From the NCBI RefSeq assembly GCF_001612635.1, contig NZ_BDAV01000011.1, positions 429,360 to 493,359 of the forward strand: a stretch of 64,000 nucleotides of DNA, read 5' to 3'. Positions within the stretch are counted from its first letter, which is position 1. Every line of letters begins with the position of its first letter. Below are positions 45,232-54,005 of the stretch, in pieces. Under the pieces are notes generated by a model, which did no database searches, was not told the origin of the DNA, and worked only from the letters and a program-made list of their open reading frames with translations. The position numbers were made by a program, and so were the translations under genes. This stretch comes from Nocardia africana NBRC 100379. GTDB taxonomy: Bacteria; Actinomycetota; Actinomycetes; Mycobacteriales; Mycobacteriaceae.

Positions 45232-45717
45232 GAACTGACTCCCGATTCCGTGTGGATAACTGCGATACACACTGTCTCAGGAAGGGGTACCGATGCGGTA
45301 TCGGCTGTCCGGCCGACATGTGCGGCGTCCTGAATCAGATGTCGTTCAGGGCAGACCGTGCGCTGATTCTGGATTGGTCGGGACCGCAGAAAGTCTATTC
45401 CGATACCACGGCCAGTCTTGTTCGCGCCCGGCGCTCGCCGGTAGCTGGAACCGGTTGGTCGGTACGATCCGCTTGCCTGCTGCTCTCACCACAGGGCCAC
45501 GACCAGCACCGCTGGGGTGGTTCCAGGGGTGCGAGCAAGATTTTGCCCGGCCTTCGTTCCGAGAGCCGAAATCCTGCCTGATATCGCATACCACGGGTTT
45601 ACTTCCGTCCTGACATCGGTGTTCGAGTTTGTGATACTCGAATTCAGATGATGAGGACGCACAGGCGGCCCGCGATATGCGAGACCGATTCTGCTGCTCG
45701 AGGCGAAAGGACCGCTC
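45232..45717. other. Intergenic region, no convincing gene
   Basis: About 490 bp between the mini-protein start and the first LuxR-type gene. A plus-strand frame beginning at 45293 has a good ribosome site (AGGAAGG) but its 106-residue product is compositionally unconvincing. The promoter of the mini-protein and that of the HTH gene should lie here. Confidence 0.35.
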
Positions 45718-45999
45718 ATGCCGGCGGCAGAAGGTGCGGCGCAGAACGATGCGGCAATGGTCCATGAACTCCATGTTCCGGCGTTGAGCGCTCGGGAGCT
45801 CGAAGTCCTGCTCGCTTGGATCAGAAGCGATTCGAAAAAGGAGGTCTGCGCGCAGCTCTACATTTCCACCGGAACCGTGAACACTCATTTGGCCCGAATT
45901 CGGTGCAAGTATGAGTTGGCCGGGCGCGTCGCCTCGACGAAGGCAGCACTGCTCGCCCGCGCCCTGCAAGACGGGTATATCTCGCTCGACGAACTCTGA
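45718..45999 (+). CDS. Receiver-less LuxR-type HTH protein (copy 1)
   Basis: A 93-residue protein that is essentially one NarL/LuxR helix-turn-helix: LSARELEVLLAWIRSDSKKE, then GTVNTHLARIRCKY, and a C-terminal extension ending LLARALQDGYISLDEL. It has no receiver or ligand domain. AAAGGA precedes the ATG by about 8 bases. It is clearly related to copy 2 at 49852 and to the output domain of the response regulator at 54002-54673, including the C-terminal extension. It may bind DNA as a dimer and compete with, or be exchangeable with, that regulator. Confidence 0.85.
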   Translation: MPAAEGAAQNDAAMVHELHVPALSARELEVLLAWIRSDSKKEVCAQLYISTGTVNTHLARIRCKYELAGRVASTKAALLARALQDGYISLDEL

Positions 46000-46169
46000 A
46001 CCGCGCACCGGCTCGACGCCTCCGGAGGGGTAGGCGGCGGACGCCTTTTGCGGGCAGCGGTTCCCGTTCTCGTGTGGGCGATCCATCGATACCGCAAACA
46101 TGAGCTCGCTGACAGCATTCCTGCCCCACAGGGACTGCCCCGAGTCTTGTTGACGCGCGGGTTTGGTTC

Positions 46170-47003
46170 TTCAGACCGCGCCTATGCCGTCGAGCACGTG
46201 GGCGATGCGGACGATGTGCTGGTTGTCGACGAGATGGGATTCAGAAGGAAGGAGTGAAATCTGCTGGCGTGCAACGACAATACCCAGGAACGGCGGGCCG
46301 GGTGTAGAGCTGTCAGCTCGGCGTCTTCTGCGCGTACACGACCGCCAAGGGTCGCACCCTGATCGACAGCGAGTTGTATCTGCCGAAGTTGTGGACCTCC
46401 CATCAGTGCCGGTGCCGGTGCCGGGTGCCCGAAGGGGAGGACATCGCCACGAAAAAGGTTTTGGCACAAAGGCTCTGGCCCGTGTTCGGGGTCCTGGCGT
46501 TACCGCCCGCAGGTCACCGCCGACGAGGCCTACGGCGGTTCGAAGTTCCGCGGGTGGCTCGAACGACGGTGGGTCGGATATGTGGTGGCCGCGCCCAGCA
46601 GCGGGTAGATCGTGACCCTGTCGGGCAGTTGGCGCGTCCGATCGGGTCGTCGTAGGCGCCCCGCCCGACGCAATGGGAGCGTCTGAACTGCGGCAAAGAC
46701 GCGAAAGGCTCCCCGGTTGTTCGACTCGGCCGTGGCTAGGCTGCCCACCGTCAGCGAAGCCGGCGCCGGCTGGCCGCGCTGGCTTTTGGCCCGCCGGTCG
46801 CTGACCCGCACCGCGAGGGGTGAACTCGAGATCGCCTACTACCTCTGCGGCGCCCGATCGGCACCACTGACGAGGATCTCACCCGTGTCGCTGGTGCCCG
46901 CTGGTCGATCGAGGATTGTTTCCAGACCGCTAAAACCGAGGTCGCGCTCGATCAAATCACCCTGGCCCTGCTCGCCCACACCTATTGGGAAGACGTTGAC
47001 GTA
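46170..47003 (+). pseudogene. Decayed IS701-family transposase
   Basis: Fragments in order but in different frames: AVEHVGDADDVLVVDEMGF; QLGVFCAYTTAKGRTLIDSE; a stretch with KFRGWLERRWVGYVVAAPSS-like reading; WLLARRSLTRTA with AYYLCGARSAP; and LTRVAGARWSIEDCFQTAKT, ITLALLAHTY. These match the catalytic order of IS701-type DDE transposases. Stops, frameshifts and an internal deletion make it non-functional. Confidence 0.75.
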
Positions 47004-47422
47004 AGGGTTATTTGGTTCTCCGACATCCACGCCGGGCAGGGCACCTTCAGCAACCGGGCAACTCGCCGCCACACCGGGCGCGCCCTCAGCTGGCTCGACG
47101 GCGTTAGCGTTGACCCGGCCGTAGCAACTACAGCCGAGCCGGTACGCCACCGCTCCAAACGTCGCTGTCGCGATCACGCCCGCCCGAAGCGAATCGACGC
47201 TTATCCTGCAAGGCGCCCCAGCCGTGCTCAACTCGGTGAATATGCCGGTTATCTCACTGACGACGATCAACACACATTCCGCGGCGCGAAAGAACTACAG
47301 AGCCGAGACTTCCGCCGTCCGGAACGTTCGGGCGCCGGCTGGCGTGGTGCCCGGCGGTCGGTGTTTTCCGGGCTGCCGAGTCGGATAACGGTCGATCGGA
47401 TGGCAGATGCCCCACAGGTGAG
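47004..47422. other. No gene recognised
   Basis: About 420 bp between the IS701 relic and the lipoprotein gene. A minus-strand frame here (starting near 47273) has a protein-like N-terminal half but runs antisense into the IS701 relic, so it is at best a truncated host gene. Confidence 0.3.
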
Positions 47423-48706
47423 TCAGTACCAGGGCCCTGGGTAGCTGCCATTCGCCGTCCGTACGAGGCGGCCCTTCTCGTAGCAGACGTAATCCATTGC
47501 GAAGTCGAAGCATTTGGAGTAGTCGTTTGTGACTGTTGAGCCGTCGATTACCAGCCGCCAGTCGTTGAGAGTGTCCATCGGCAGGAGTGACCAGGAGCCT
47601 GCCAGCTTCCGGTTGGTTTCGATATCGACGACGGAATTGCCGTCCTTTTGGCTTCGGAGGTAGAGGTATCTTCCGGCGAGGAAGGCGGCGTCCACGTTCA
47701 GTCCCTGCGCATCGGCACCTGTCTTGTCGACCAGGAACCTGTGCGTTGCCAGGTTGTAGACCCGCAGCAATGCGGCAGGGACGCCGCTTCCGTAGATCAG
47801 CACGTTGTCGCCGTCCATGCTGGTGGCGGTAACGAATCCGCCGTCGGCGAGCGGACCTGCGAGTTGATTGGTGCGGCTGTCGAAGTACCAGATGCTGGCG
47901 TCGGGGTAGTTGTTGTGCTGGAGCAGGAAACCGTCTCGCAGGCCTTGGGGAATGTTCTCCATTACGTGGCCGCTCGATTCGCGGATCAGATCACCCCCGT
48001 CGAAGTGGCCGATGTCGCGTCCAGTTTCCGCGCTGAGGAAACTGACTCCCTGGCCGGTTCGATGCGCGATGGCGTCGTTGCTGACGTAGTCGGGACGAAA
48101 ATCGTTCTGCCACTTCAGGGCCAGTGTTCGATTATCGAACATCATCGCCAGACCCGAGCCGGTGACGAGCAGGCCGGCTTTCGTCGGGTAGAGCTTGTCC
48201 AGCTGCCGGGCGTTTATCGTGCCTGCGGGCCATGGCACCTGTGCCGTGGGCGAGGTGGCGCCTGGGGTGAAGGAGGTGATGGATGATTCGGTCTTCTCGG
48301 CTGTCAGGCCCGATGCCGGTGTGCGTATCGTCGTCAGGTAGACGACGCGGATGTCCTTGCCCGAGCCAGCGATAGCGCAGAAATAGTCGATCAGCTCGGC
48401 GCCAGCGGGGACCGGCGGCGCGGGCAGGCCGACGAACCGTCCAGCAGCGGTGTCGAATACCGATGCGGTCTGTACCTTGGTTTCCTCGATGCCGGTGCAG
48501 TTGACCGAGACGGTATCGATACTCCGCCGAAGATCACCGTTTTCCGGGAGCCGGACGTCGGTCCGAATGGGAGGCGGCGTCGAGGTTTCGGACGGGGACG
48601 TGATTTGCGGCGGCGGCGTAGTTGTCATTGTACTGCTGTGGTTTTCGGTAGAGCAGGCAGTCAGTGTCGCGGCCAGGAGCAAGGCTATAACGTAGTACGT
48701 GCGCAC
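47423..48706 (-). CDS. Lipoprotein with a probable beta-propeller fold
   Basis: A 427-residue exported lipoprotein. A short signal (MRTYYVIALLLAATLTAC) ends in a lipobox with Cys18, followed by a Thr/Pro/Ser-rich linker (about 20-50). The mature part has repeating units of the PQQ-like kind (GLLVTGSGLAMMFDNRTLAL, VLIYGSGVPAALLRVYN, RYLYLRSQKDGNSVVDIETN), suggesting an eight-blade-type propeller. Such proteins often act as scaffolds in envelope assembly or as sensors. No adjacent partner is obvious; it is bordered by IS debris on one side and a long non-coding region on the other. Start ATG 48706. Confidence 0.85.
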   Translation of the reverse strand: MRTYYVIALLLAATLTACSTENHSSTMTTTPPPQITSPSETSTPPPIRTDVRLPENGDLRRSIDTVSVNCTGIEETKVQTASVFDTAAGRFVGLPAPPVPAGAELIDYFCAIAGSGKDIRVVYLTTIRTPASGLTAEKTESSITSFTPGATSPTAQVPWPAGTINARQLDKLYPTKAGLLVTGSGLAMMFDNRTLALKWQNDFRPDYVSNDAIAHRTGQGVSFLSAETGRDIGHFDGGDLIRESSGHVMENIPQGLRDGFLLQHNNYPDASIWYFDSRTNQLAGPLADGGFVTATSMDGDNVLIYGSGVPAALLRVYNLATHRFLVDKTGADAQGLNVDAAFLAGRYLYLRSQKDGNSVVDIETNRKLAGSWSLLPMDTLNDWRLVIDGSTVTNDYSKCFDFAMDYVCYEKGRLVRTANGSYPGPWY

Positions 48707-49280
48707 GAAAGTCTCCGGGATGAGTCGAACAGGTCATGGTTGGCGTACGATGCGTCGCTGGAACTTCGGACATCGCGCCCTATTTCGATCTACGGCGGGA
48801 TATGGCCCGGGCTCTCGCCGAATACATGTGCAACGTCGGCCTCTTCTGTGCCTATCGGCATGCGCGTCCTCCGACGATGTCCCATCGGCAACAACAACTT
48901 AGGACGAAGGATGATTATCCTGGACTCGGTCGGGGGTGTCATTCGTTCAAAGGACCGACAACCGACGGCGTATCCGAATACCCACTCTGCTGACTTCATG
49001 GCCGCGCCACCCGCCTCACCGGTGGTGGAAACGGTGATGTGTTCGACGCCGTGCGTTGCCGGTGGGGCGGAGGGGATTGCTGCAGTCGCTGCGGGACCGA
49101 GCGGGGGCTGGGGCATCCGACTGAGGTGTGTGCCGGGCGGTGCCTTGGGCGGAACGTACTGCAAGACAGGCCGAAGGACATGGCCGGCATACAGCCGATC
49201 TGTGCTGCGTCGGCGCCCTCGTCATTCTTCAGAGTCGCCACGACTGTGTTGCCGCCCCTTGGCGACGTCGCTGTCGTTCC
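48707..49280. other. Intergenic region, no gene recognised
   Basis: Nearly 600 bp with overlapping short frames on both strands, none convincing. The lipoprotein promoter (minus strand) should lie near 48750. Confidence 0.35.
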
Positions 49281-49515
49281 CTAGTCGGCGAGGCGATCCT
49301 CGATCGCCTGACGTACCTGCTCGAGTTCCGCGGTCGGTAGCAGCGGTGCCGTCCGGGCAGACATAGGCGCGAAATGATGCGGGCTGTGCAACCCGGGTAT
49401 CGGCTGGTGCGGTACGCGCTGTGATGGTGTCACGTTTCGGATCCGCACGCCGCGAGGGCGACCGCGGTTCCAATGACGCTGACGGCGATACGAAATTTCC
49501 TTTCCGCGCAGTTCT
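49281..49515 (-). pseudogene. Decayed small lipoprotein gene
   Basis: One minus-strand frame reads KFRIAVSVIGTAVALAACGSET then stops: a lipoprotein signal with lipobox LAAC but no start codon in frame. Similarity to a secreted-protein body continues in other frames (TARTAPADTRVAQPASF, then APLLPTAELEQVRQAIEDRL and a stop at 49281). Two frameshifts would restore one gene of about 75 codons. Confidence 0.4.
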
Positions 49516-49851
49516 ACCGGGCCATGGCCGGTCAGCGGTGCATTCGAATCCGACTTTCCGCGCCATTGTCGGTTCGGGAATCGGTCGAGCACGGGACTGC
49601 ACCAACCTGACCGGCCTGTTACAGCGGGCTGCTAGGGATGCGCTGCCGACCCGATGGGACTCGAGCCCAACACAAGTCGGGCGCCGGGACCCTCAGACGG
49701 ACACAGTTCGTTTGACAAGCGAACGGTGGCAGCAGTTTTGGGTTCAACCAACTGGAATCTCCCAGGTTCGGCAGCAACTGAGTAGCGTTCACGGAACGCG
49801 TCGTCGGCGGGGACCGACTGCGCTTCGGCTTCTTCAGAACAGGAAGACACC
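49516..49851. other. Intergenic region upstream of HTH copy 2
   Basis: About 340 bp, no gene seen. Presumably holds the promoter of the LuxR-type gene. Confidence 0.35.
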
Positions 49852-50160
49852 GTGTCCGAAACTCAACCGGTCCATGCTCATCCGGTCAACGCCCACACAA
49901 TTGTCCGCTCGGCGCCGCTGTCAGATGAGCGGCCGTCTCCGTCGCTGAGCAGCAGGGAAATCGAAGTTCTCCTGGCGTGGATTCTCAGCGACACCAAAAG
50001 CGACGTGGGCCGGCGGCTGTTCATCGCGCCGGGGACAGTCAACACTCATATCGGTCGGATTCGGGAGAAGTACAGTCGCGCTGGTCGGCCGGCGGCGACC
50101 AAGGCTGCGCTGCTGGCACGCGCCCTCCAGGACGGCTACATATCCCTTGACGACATCTGA
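49852..50160 (+). CDS. Receiver-less LuxR-type HTH protein (copy 2)
   Basis: A 102-residue protein with an N-terminal polar arm of about 30 residues and one LuxR/NarL HTH: LSSREIEVLLAWILSDTKSD, then GTVNTHIGRIREKY, ending LLARALQDGYISLDDI. The C-terminal 20 residues are almost identical to copy 1 at 45718. The GTG start at 49852 follows AGGAAG by 5 bases. The two copies are 4 kb apart on the same strand, separated by IS debris. Like copy 1 it could act as a free DNA-binding partner of the two-component regulator at 54002-54673. Confidence 0.85.
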   Translation: MSETQPVHAHPVNAHTIVRSAPLSDERPSPSLSSREIEVLLAWILSDTKSDVGRRLFIAPGTVNTHIGRIREKYSRAGRPAATKAALLARALQDGYISLDDI

Positions 50161-50807
50161 TACCCGCTGCGGCGCTATGGGCGATGGACGTCGTTTGGTA
50201 TCGCCCTGCCGGATAGCAGGCAGCGACACCGGACTAGTCGACCTGGAGGGTTCGGTGCACGACAGATCGAAGTCACCGCTGACACTGCGCTGGTATCCGT
50301 TGTGAAAACCGAGCTCGTATTGGGTGAGGAAGCCTGCTCACATGATTTTTCGGCCACGCTCTGCAGGACAGGATCGCTTTGTCGGAACGCAGTGCCGAGC
50401 ACGCGGGCAACACGGACGACGCGTCGGCGCTCACGGCGATCGCAACGCCCGCTCGCCTGATGCGCGACCGTGATTTGTTGATCCGACATAGATTCATGTG
50501 CACTCCTAAAGCCTGTTCAGCGGAGCGTTTGGACCCCTCGGTGGAGAAGGCCGTCGCCCGACAGCCGGTATAGGGGGTGGTGCTGCAATTGTTACCCGCC
50601 GATCCGGACGGAAGTCGCTCGAATCGCGGAAAGCTATCCAGATGACCGCTTGCCCAAATGATTTCAGCTGTTCGACCGACGGTTGAACGATGAAACAGAT
50701 GCGATGCTTAGGGGCATCGGCATGCTGCCGGGCCGTACGCGATCGGGCAACGCTGAAAACGCGATGTACGCCCGCTGTGACGGCGCTTATCGAAGGGAAC
50801 AACACCA
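50161..50807. other. Non-coding region with a possible lipoprotein relic
   Basis: Minus-strand DNA from 50503 has AGGAG 5 bases before an ATG and begins like a lipoprotein (KSRSRIRRAGVAIAVSA with a later LPAC box), but the frame soon loses protein character. A second frame (SCEQASSPNTSSVFTTDTSA) continues it. It is probably another frameshifted small lipoprotein gene. Nothing else is seen. Confidence 0.35.
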
Positions 50808-51221
50808 ATGGCCAAGCGGCACAAGTATGCAGACGCAAACCTCGCGGTCGACAGCGCACTGTCGTCTCAGCGGATTGCCGAATTGAGCAAGTACGTCAGC
50901 GAGAACGTCAAGTCCGGGGTTACGGGTGTCCGATTCGAGGGCGCGGGTCCGGGGCGAACCAACTTCTCTGTGCGCGGGTGGGGCAACCATGTCGAGTACC
51001 TGACCTTTCACGTGCGGATCAGTGACGCCCCGCACGGTGCGACCGTGCGGACGAGGATCGACTCGTACAAGACCACGCAGCAGACGTACATGATGATCCC
51101 GATATCGCCGAAATCCATGTCGGGCTACAGCCTGTACAAGCGTTTCATGCTCGCGCTCGCGGACGCGATTCGCGCGGAGGACCCCGCAGCCACCGTCGCC
51201 GTCACCGAGCGGGTGCAGTAG
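50808..51221 (+). CDS. Conserved-type hypothetical protein
   Basis: A 137-residue soluble protein. It reads as a compact alpha/beta domain (RIAELSKYVSENVKSGVTGV, RGWGNHVEYLTFHVRISDAP, TRIDSYKTTQQTYMMIPISP) and ends with an amphipathic helix and TVAVTERVQ. The strand pattern may suggest a helix-grip (SRPBCC-like) fold, but I cannot confirm this. ATG at 50808 with GAAGGGA upstream. It is the first gene of a tight three-gene run with two small membrane proteins, so it may act at the membrane. I recall similar hypothetical proteins in Rhodococcus and Mycobacterium. Confidence 0.75.
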   Translation: MAKRHKYADANLAVDSALSSQRIAELSKYVSENVKSGVTGVRFEGAGPGRTNFSVRGWGNHVEYLTFHVRISDAPHGATVRTRIDSYKTTQQTYMMIPISPKSMSGYSLYKRFMLALADAIRAEDPAATVAVTERVQ

Positions 51222-51227
51222 GCAGCG

Positions 51228-51371
51228 ATGGAAACCCTGATTGTTCTGGCCATCGTCGCGGCAATCCTCTGGTCCTCGTGGCGGTTCTGGTCGAGCGGAA
51301 AGTACAAGGCGGACAGGCCGGACCCGGATTTGACGCAATTTCGGCCCGACACCTCCACGGAGGAAGAATGA
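51228..51371 (+). CDS. 47-residue single-span membrane protein
   Basis: A tiny membrane protein: METLIVLAIVAAILWSSWRF forms one span with an outside N-terminus, followed by a charged tail rich in Asp, Pro and Glu (KYKADRPDPDLTQF). It starts 7 bases after the stop of the preceding gene and its stop overlaps the next start (ATGA). This tight packing between two genes is the reason for calling it. Confidence 0.72.
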   Translation: METLIVLAIVAAILWSSWRFWSSGKYKADRPDPDLTQFRPDTSTEEE

Positions 51372-51706
51372 GCGGGGCAGGGGCGACACCGCCCGAAGAC
51401 GTGATCTTCGAGCTTTGCCCCTTCCATCTTGCCCGTGCCGCCTTCTTCGTGAGTGTGCTTCCGGTGTTCTACAAGCTGGCTATCGAAGGAGTCACTGTCA
51501 CAACGGAATACGATCTATCGAACGGTCATGTGTCGACGTCGGACAACTTGGCGTCCCAGCTCGGTGGCGTGGCGGTCTGGATCGTCCTCGCCGTGGCAGC
51601 CGGTATATCGGAGTGGTACCTCCGGTCGAAATCCGTCGAGTGGCCCGCTGCGGCGCGAGAGATGCTCGTTCGTTTCCGCCTGGCCTCTACGCCGAAAAGC
51701 GACTGA
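51368..51706 (+). CDS. Two-span membrane protein
   Basis: A 112-residue protein with hydrophobic segments near residues 20-40 (LARAAFFVSVLPVFYKLAI) and 65-87 (GGVAVWIVLAVAAGISEWYL), a loop between them, and a basic C-terminal tail. The ATG at 51368 overlaps the stop of the 47-residue gene. No family recognised. It is the last gene of the three-gene unit and is convergent with the histidine-kinase operon, whose last gene ends 5 bp away. Confidence 0.72.
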   Translation: MSGAGATPPEDVIFELCPFHLARAAFFVSVLPVFYKLAIEGVTVTTEYDLSNGHVSTSDNLASQLGGVAVWIVLAVAAGISEWYLRSKSVEWPAAAREMLVRFRLASTPKSD

Positions 51707-51711
51707 CACAC

Positions 51712-52818
51712 TCAGGGGTGCGGTAGCCGGCGGCGCCCTGCTTGCGACGGCAAGACGACATCGTTCGTCGTTCGTCCGGCGGATGTCGGCAGCACTGGCT
51801 CGGCCGCGGCGTCGAGTTCGATTCGGCGGATGCCTGTTTGCGGATCGTTGATCACTATCGTGGCCGATATCGGCCGGTTCGGCGGCAGGATGCGGATGTG
51901 GGCGCTGCCGGCGTCGGTTCGGTCGAGTTCGGTAGCGATGGTGGACAGTAGGTGGTGATGGGCACTCGGGTTCATGTGGTCCAGGCCGTGGTCATCGACA
52001 AGGATGACATCGACTCCACGCCGCCGAGCAGACTGAGCGGCAGTGGTCACCGGCTCGGCGGCCAGCATGGGCGCGCGGAGGGTGTCGCGCAGGTGCGCCT
52101 CGACCAGGCGGCAATCGTTGCGCAGCGCAGCGTCGAGAGGCGCGGGGCCGGCAATAGTTTGCAGGATCGGACGCACCATCCGGTCCAGTCGTTGGGTTTG
52201 TGCGCGGCGCTCGTCCAAGGCGGCTGCTGCGGCAGCTTCCGAGCCTGCTTGACGAGTGGATTCTTCGCGTAGTTGGAAAATCGTGCGCGCGGCCGGGCGC
52301 AGGGTGTAGGCGAAAAACGTCGACATCGCCAAGGGGCCGAGGTTGATCGCCGAGATGGCGATACCGTGGGTGGGGCCCTGGCCGGTGGTTGCTGTCCACG
52401 CCGTGGCGACCGCGATCATCGACAGGAGTCCGGCCCACGCGGCGCCGGTCCGTCCGCGTACGCACATGAATGTAGCGGTCACCGTGCATGCGCCGAATAC
52501 CCACATCTGGGCAACGGACACCGGTGGCACGGGCAGATTGAACAGCGTCATCGCTGTGGACGCCGGCATCGACGAGACCAACGCGATGGTGGTGAACGCG
52601 GGTAGTGGATCCAGTCTGACCTTCAGCAGCGCAACCGTTGCGGCCACCGCGATTGCGAGCGCGACGCATATCGGCCACACGTGGTGGACGTGTTGCGCGG
52701 AACTGAAGGCAAGTGCCGCTTCGGAGCAGAGGTAGAAGGCCGCGAGCAGCCAGGCTGCGCGTGTATTCATGCCGAGCAACGCGCGGACATCCCGGAGCGC
52801 GGCCGGTAACGCGCTCAT
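51712..52818 (-). CDS. Degenerate histidine-kinase-like membrane protein
   Basis: A 368-residue protein with about six membrane spans (residues 20-175), a short coiled coil (ESTRQAGSEAAAAAALDERR), and a C-terminal domain occupying the place of a kinase core. I find neither a convincing phospho-acceptor His motif nor N- and G-boxes; the end retains only ISATIVINDPQTGIRRIELD. It is coupled by ATGA overlap to the upstream, intact-looking histidine kinase and has a similar topology. It may form a heterodimer with that kinase or serve as a sensor subunit that cannot phosphorylate. Confidence 0.8.
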   Translation of the reverse strand: MSALPAALRDVRALLGMNTRAAWLLAAFYLCSEAALAFSSAQHVHHVWPICVALAIAVAATVALLKVRLDPLPAFTTIALVSSMPASTAMTLFNLPVPPVSVAQMWVFGACTVTATFMCVRGRTGAAWAGLLSMIAVATAWTATTGQGPTHGIAISAINLGPLAMSTFFAYTLRPAARTIFQLREESTRQAGSEAAAAAALDERRAQTQRLDRMVRPILQTIAGPAPLDAALRNDCRLVEAHLRDTLRAPMLAAEPVTTAAQSARRRGVDVILVDDHGLDHMNPSAHHHLLSTIATELDRTDAGSAHIRILPPNRPISATIVINDPQTGIRRIELDAAAEPVLPTSAGRTTNDVVLPSQAGRRRLPHP

Positions 52819-54005
52819 CCGCCGATCTCCCGCCAGGACATGTGGATGGTCGTACTGGCACCGGGGCTGGTCAAGACCTCGACAGAGCCGCCGGACAACT
52901 GGTGGACCCGTTCGACGATACTGACCGTGACGCCGAGCCGGTGTGGCGCGATTCGTGTGATGTCGAATCCGACGCCGTCGTCTGTGACCGTGATGTCGAT
53001 GTGTGAATTGCCTAGCGCGACACTGACTTTGCATACCGCGTCTGCGCCGGCGTGTAGCGCACTGTTGCGGACGGCTTCGCTGACTGCCGCTCCCAGGACG
53101 TGCACCGGCTCAGCGGGATACGTCGCATCGACGGGGCTGTCGGCGGCGAGTTCGACCGCCAGCCGTTCGTCGACATCGGCGACGGCGGTTCGAAGATGAG
53201 CTGCCACCGCGGCTGCTGTGTAGGTGCCGGAGCCTTCGGATTCGACGTCGTCCAGTTTCGCGATAGCGAGTTCGGCCTGATGGCGTACCTCGCTGCGATG
53301 GGTACCGCGTGCGGCCGCGAGGAGGGTCGACATGGCCCAGTCGTGCAGCAGTGCGTTGAAACGGGCGCGCTGGACGGTGCGTGCGGTTGCCGCGGCGGCC
53401 GCGGCGGCGGCCTCGTGGGCTTCGGCCCGGGTTGCATCCAGGAGGCGGCCGGTGCGCATGGCCATGAGTGCCGCGCTGACGTAGAGAAGGCAAAAGCTGG
53501 TGGAAAACATCATGTCCGGGATGAGCACGCCGTTGTGGCCGGGGGCCCGGCAGAAGTGATTGATCAGCTGTACCGGCACGATCGCGGACGCCAAAGCCAG
53601 CAGAGTCCACATCGGTCGCCAGACCACCGCCGCGGCCAACCCGGCCAGGCCCGGGATCGTCGAGATCCAGGCGTCGCCTTGCAGTAGTTCGCCGTTCCAG
53701 GCCAGCGGCCAGGACAGTGCGGCCGCAATGAAGCCGAGGGCGCTGCCCGCGGCGGCGCGGCGGATCCAGCCGATGTCGCGGTGAAAAGACATCGCACCCA
53801 GTACAACTGGGGGACCGTAGACGGCCGCTACCGCGAATACCGTCCACCAGGGCGCCACGAGCTTCGCCTGACTCGTCATCGTCGGTGCCATCAACACCAT
53901 GTAGAAGAGGTAGCCGGAGGAGATGAAGCGGGCGAACAGTCGCGTGATGCGCACTTCGGCGGCACCCTCGCCGGTCCCGGCCGACGCCGGTTCGGAGACG
54001 GTCAT
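52815..54005 (-). CDS. Sensor histidine kinase (NarL/DesK type)
   Basis: A 396-residue membrane kinase. Six or so spans lie between residues 25 and 190; the dimerisation segment has LLHDWAMSTLLAAA with the putative phospho-acceptor His; the ATPase part has EAVRNSALHAGA (N-box) and VTDDGVGFD (G1 box). The ATG at 54005 overlaps the stop of the response regulator upstream (ATGA), and its own stop overlaps the start of the degenerate kinase, so all three are one translational unit. It should phosphorylate the regulator at 54002-54673. Input signal unknown. Confidence 0.9.
   Translation of the reverse strand: MTVSEPASAGTGEGAAEVRITRLFARFISSGYLFYMVLMAPTMTSQAKLVAPWWTVFAVAAVYGPPVVLGAMSFHRDIGWIRRAAAGSALGFIAAALSWPLAWNGELLQGDAWISTIPGLAGLAAAVVWRPMWTLLALASAIVPVQLINHFCRAPGHNGVLIPDMMFSTSFCLLYVSAALMAMRTGRLLDATRAEAHEAAAAAAAATARTVQRARFNALLHDWAMSTLLAAARGTHRSEVRHQAELAIAKLDDVESEGSGTYTAAAVAAHLRTAVADVDERLAVELAADSPVDATYPAEPVHVLGAAVSEAVRNSALHAGADAVCKVSVALGNSHIDITVTDDGVGFDITRIAPHRLGVTVSIVERVHQLSGGSVEVLTSPGASTTIHMSWREIGG

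Noticed and set aside
45293..45613. 106-residue plus-strand frame with a good ribosome site
   Set aside because: Amino-acid composition is Arg/Ser/Pro-rich and lacks any folded-domain pattern; a chance open frame is more likely.
46839..47273. 144-residue minus-strand frame over the IS701 relic
   Set aside because: Its second half is antisense to the transposase remnant. The first half looks protein-like but has no family; not called as a gene.
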